Part shown: positions 12,501-13,790 of the stretch, piece after piece
Layout of the letters: each line of letters starts with the position of its first letter
Numbering within the stretch: the stretch's first letter is position 1
NCBI GenBank assembly: GCA_022793355.1
Contig: JAAWCR010000160.1
Coordinates: forward strand, 1-13,790
Origin: Lawsonibacter sp.
GTDB lineage: Bacteria; Bacillota; Clostridia; Oscillospirales; Oscillospiraceae
Reading direction: 5' to 3'
Length of the DNA stretch: 13,790 nucleotides
Program-made: the position numbers and the translations under genes
Notes under the pieces: model-generated
What the model was told of the DNA's origin: nothing
Database searches by the model: none
What the model saw: the letters and a program-made list of their open reading frames with translations, nothing else

Positions 12501-13780
12501 CACCGCTGATATTCAAATTCCAGGTCGTACATGGACACAATGTCCCCGTCCTTGATGCCCATCTCCTCCAGCTTGTCGAACAGGCCGGACTGGCGCAGCT
12601 TCTGGTCAAACCAGTTCCGGGACTCGTAGTCGCCGAAGTTGACGTTGGCGATGAGCCGCTGGAGCCAGGGGGCGTCCACCACCCAGGTGCCGTCGAACTC
12701 CTGGATATCCACCACCCCGCCGGTGTCTACCTCGGGGGGGCGCTCCACATAGGTGGGCTCGTACACCGCCACGGGGGGCAGCTCCTGGAGCAGCTGGGCG
12801 GCGCGCAGTACCAGCTCCCGGGTGCCCTGGTGGGCGGCGGCGGAAATCTCCACCAGCTCTAGCCCCAGGCCCTCCACATGGGAGCGAAGCTGGTCCAGCA
12901 GGGCGGGGTCGGTCATAATGTCTGTCTTGTTAGCCGCGACGATCATCTTCCGCCCGGCCAGCTCGGGGGAATATTGCCGCAGCTCCTCGTTGATGGCCTC
13001 GAAGTCGGCAACCGGGTCCCGGCCCTCAGAACCGGACACGTCCACCACATGGATAAGCAGCCGGCAGCGGTCGATGTGCCGCAGGAAGTCGTGGCCCAAG
13101 CCGGCCCCCTCGGCCGCCCCCTCGATGATGCCGGGGATATCCGCCATGACGAAGGAGACCCCCTCCTCCACGTAGACCACCCCCAGGTTGGGGAAGAGGG
13201 TGGTGAAGTGATAGTTGGCGATCTTGGGCTGAGCCCGGCTGACCACGCTGAGCAGGGTGGACTTGCCCACGTTGGGAAAGCCCACCAGCCCCACGTCGGC
13301 CAGCAGCTTCAGCTCCAGCACCACGTCCCGAGTCTCGCCGGGCAGCCCCGCCTTGGCGAACCGGGGCACCTGACGGGTGGGGGTGGCGAAGTGCTGGTTG
13401 CCCCAGCCCCCGCGGCCCCCGCGGCACAGGATGAAGCGGTCGGTCCGGGACATGTCCTGAATAATCTCCCGGGTCTCGGCGTCACGGATAATTGTGCCAC
13501 GGGGCACCCGGATGATAAGGTCCTCGCCGTCTTTGCCGGTGCACCGCTTGCCCGCGCCGTCGGCCCCGCTGCCCGCCGCGTATTTGCGCTTGTAGCGAAA
13601 ATCCATCAGGGTGGACATGTGGTCGTTGACCTCCACGACAATGTTTCCGCCCCGCCCGCCGTCGCCGCCGTCGGGGCCGCCGTTGGCCACGTACTTCTCC
13701 CGGGGAAAGGACACCACGCCGTTCCCCCCGGTCCCGGAGCGGACGCTAATCTTTGCCGTCTCCACAAAGGGCGCTGCCAT
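12500..13780 (-). CDS. obg: GTPase Obg/CgtA
   Basis: Obg is an essential P-loop GTPase that associates with the 50S subunit and links ribosome assembly with stress and growth control. The 426 residues hold the full three-domain layout. The glycine-rich OBG fold covers about 1-158 (GGNGVVSFPREKYV; GGPDGGDGGRGGN). The G domain has G1 GFPNVGKS (167-174), a Thr-rich switch I at PKIANYHFTTLFPNLG (185-200), switch II DIPG (214-217), NKTD (284-287) and SA (313-314). The C-terminal OCT domain spans about 345-425 (DIQEFDGTWVVDAPWLQRLIANVNFGD). The ATG at 13780 fits the usual N-terminus, though only 10 bp upstream are in the window and no ribosome site is visible there, so the start could not be confirmed. 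Confidence 0.96.
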   Translation of the reverse strand: MAAPFVETAKISVRSGTGGNGVVSFPREKYVANGGPDGGDGGRGGNIVVEVNDHMSTLMDFRYKRKYAAGSGADGAGKRCTGKDGEDLIIRVPRGTIIRDAETREIIQDMSRTDRFILCRGGRGGWGNQHFATPTRQVPRFAKAGLPGETRDVVLELKLLADVGLVGFPNVGKSTLLSVVSRAQPKIANYHFTTLFPNLGVVYVEEGVSFVMADIPGIIEGAAEGAGLGHDFLRHIDRCRLLIHVVDVSGSEGRDPVADFEAINEELRQYSPELAGRKMIVAANKTDIMTDPALLDQLRSHVEGLGLELVEISAAAHQGTRELVLRAAQLLQELPPVAVYEPTYVERPPEVDTGGVVDIQEFDGTWVVDAPWLQRLIANVNFGDYESRNWFDQKLRQSGLFDKLEEMGIKDGDIVSMYDLEFEYQR

Positions 13781-13790
13781 ATCGGGTGCC

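Noticed and set aside
1..13790. Mobile element, CRISPR or defence island
   Set aside because: I found no transposase, integrase, direct-repeat array or known defence gene. The CPBP protease alone (Abi name) is not evidence for phage defence.

Overview
The window looks like chromosomal housekeeping DNA from an anaerobic, high-GC clostridial bacterium, most likely in the Oscillospiraceae (Flavonifractor/Lawsonibacter/Oscillibacter-like). This placement is an inference. It rests on GC-rich codon use, AGGAGG-type ribosome binding sites, Clostridia-like protein variants, short GC-rich extragenic hairpins ending in CCCCTA, and a thioredoxin reductase-like protein without NADPH motifs. I see no tRNA, rRNA, CRISPR array, transposase or phage gene.

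Left part (1-5643, all + strand). The window opens inside polA, whose 5' nuclease domain lies off the left edge. After a 291-bp gap with nested inverted repeats and a possible promoter comes a tight four-gene envelope cluster at 2069-4009. It holds a four-TM protein, a permuted papain-like (NlpC/P60-type) hydrolase candidate, a 71-residue two-TM protein and a CPBP-family membrane protease. Start and stop codons overlap or touch at every junction. Two GC-rich hairpin repeats follow, then rimI and tsaD. TsaD makes the tRNA t6A modification. Its partners tsaB and tsaE are not in the window.

Middle (5644-7392). The 455 bp between tsaD and the next gene hold no convincing gene. In 5644-5816 I see nothing beyond a weak 5-bp hairpin at 5709-5721. 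The rest carries three tandem DnaA-box-like 9-mers beside a near-perfect palindrome, an AT-rich stretch, a hairpin, a promoter with a perfect -10 box, and a leader with two small hairpins. This leads into a two-gene thiol redox operon: a thioredoxin reductase-like flavoprotein, then trxA. The flavoprotein keeps FAD and CATC motifs but its NADPH motifs are degenerate, so it may be a ferredoxin-type (FFTR) enzyme. Two stem-loops end the operon, and the second can work in both directions.

Right part (7423-13780). A membrane diguanylate cyclase (Cache-like sensor, PAS-like, GGDEF), murC and rsmI lie in series on the - strand, each with its own candidate promoter. A trmN6/yfiC-like tRNA methyltransferase on the + strand diverges from rsmI and converges with obg (- strand). 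A bidirectional terminator separates those two. The murC promoter candidate has an 18-bp palindrome in a 19-bp spacer, an arrangement typical of MerR-family control.

The functions are mainly DNA replication and repair, tRNA/rRNA modification, peptidoglycan precursor synthesis, ribosome-assembly GTPase, thiol redox balance and c-di-GMP signalling. The least explained parts are the 2069-4009 cluster, the NADPH-motif-less reductase, the DnaA-box cluster, and hairpins whose stems begin at stop codons.
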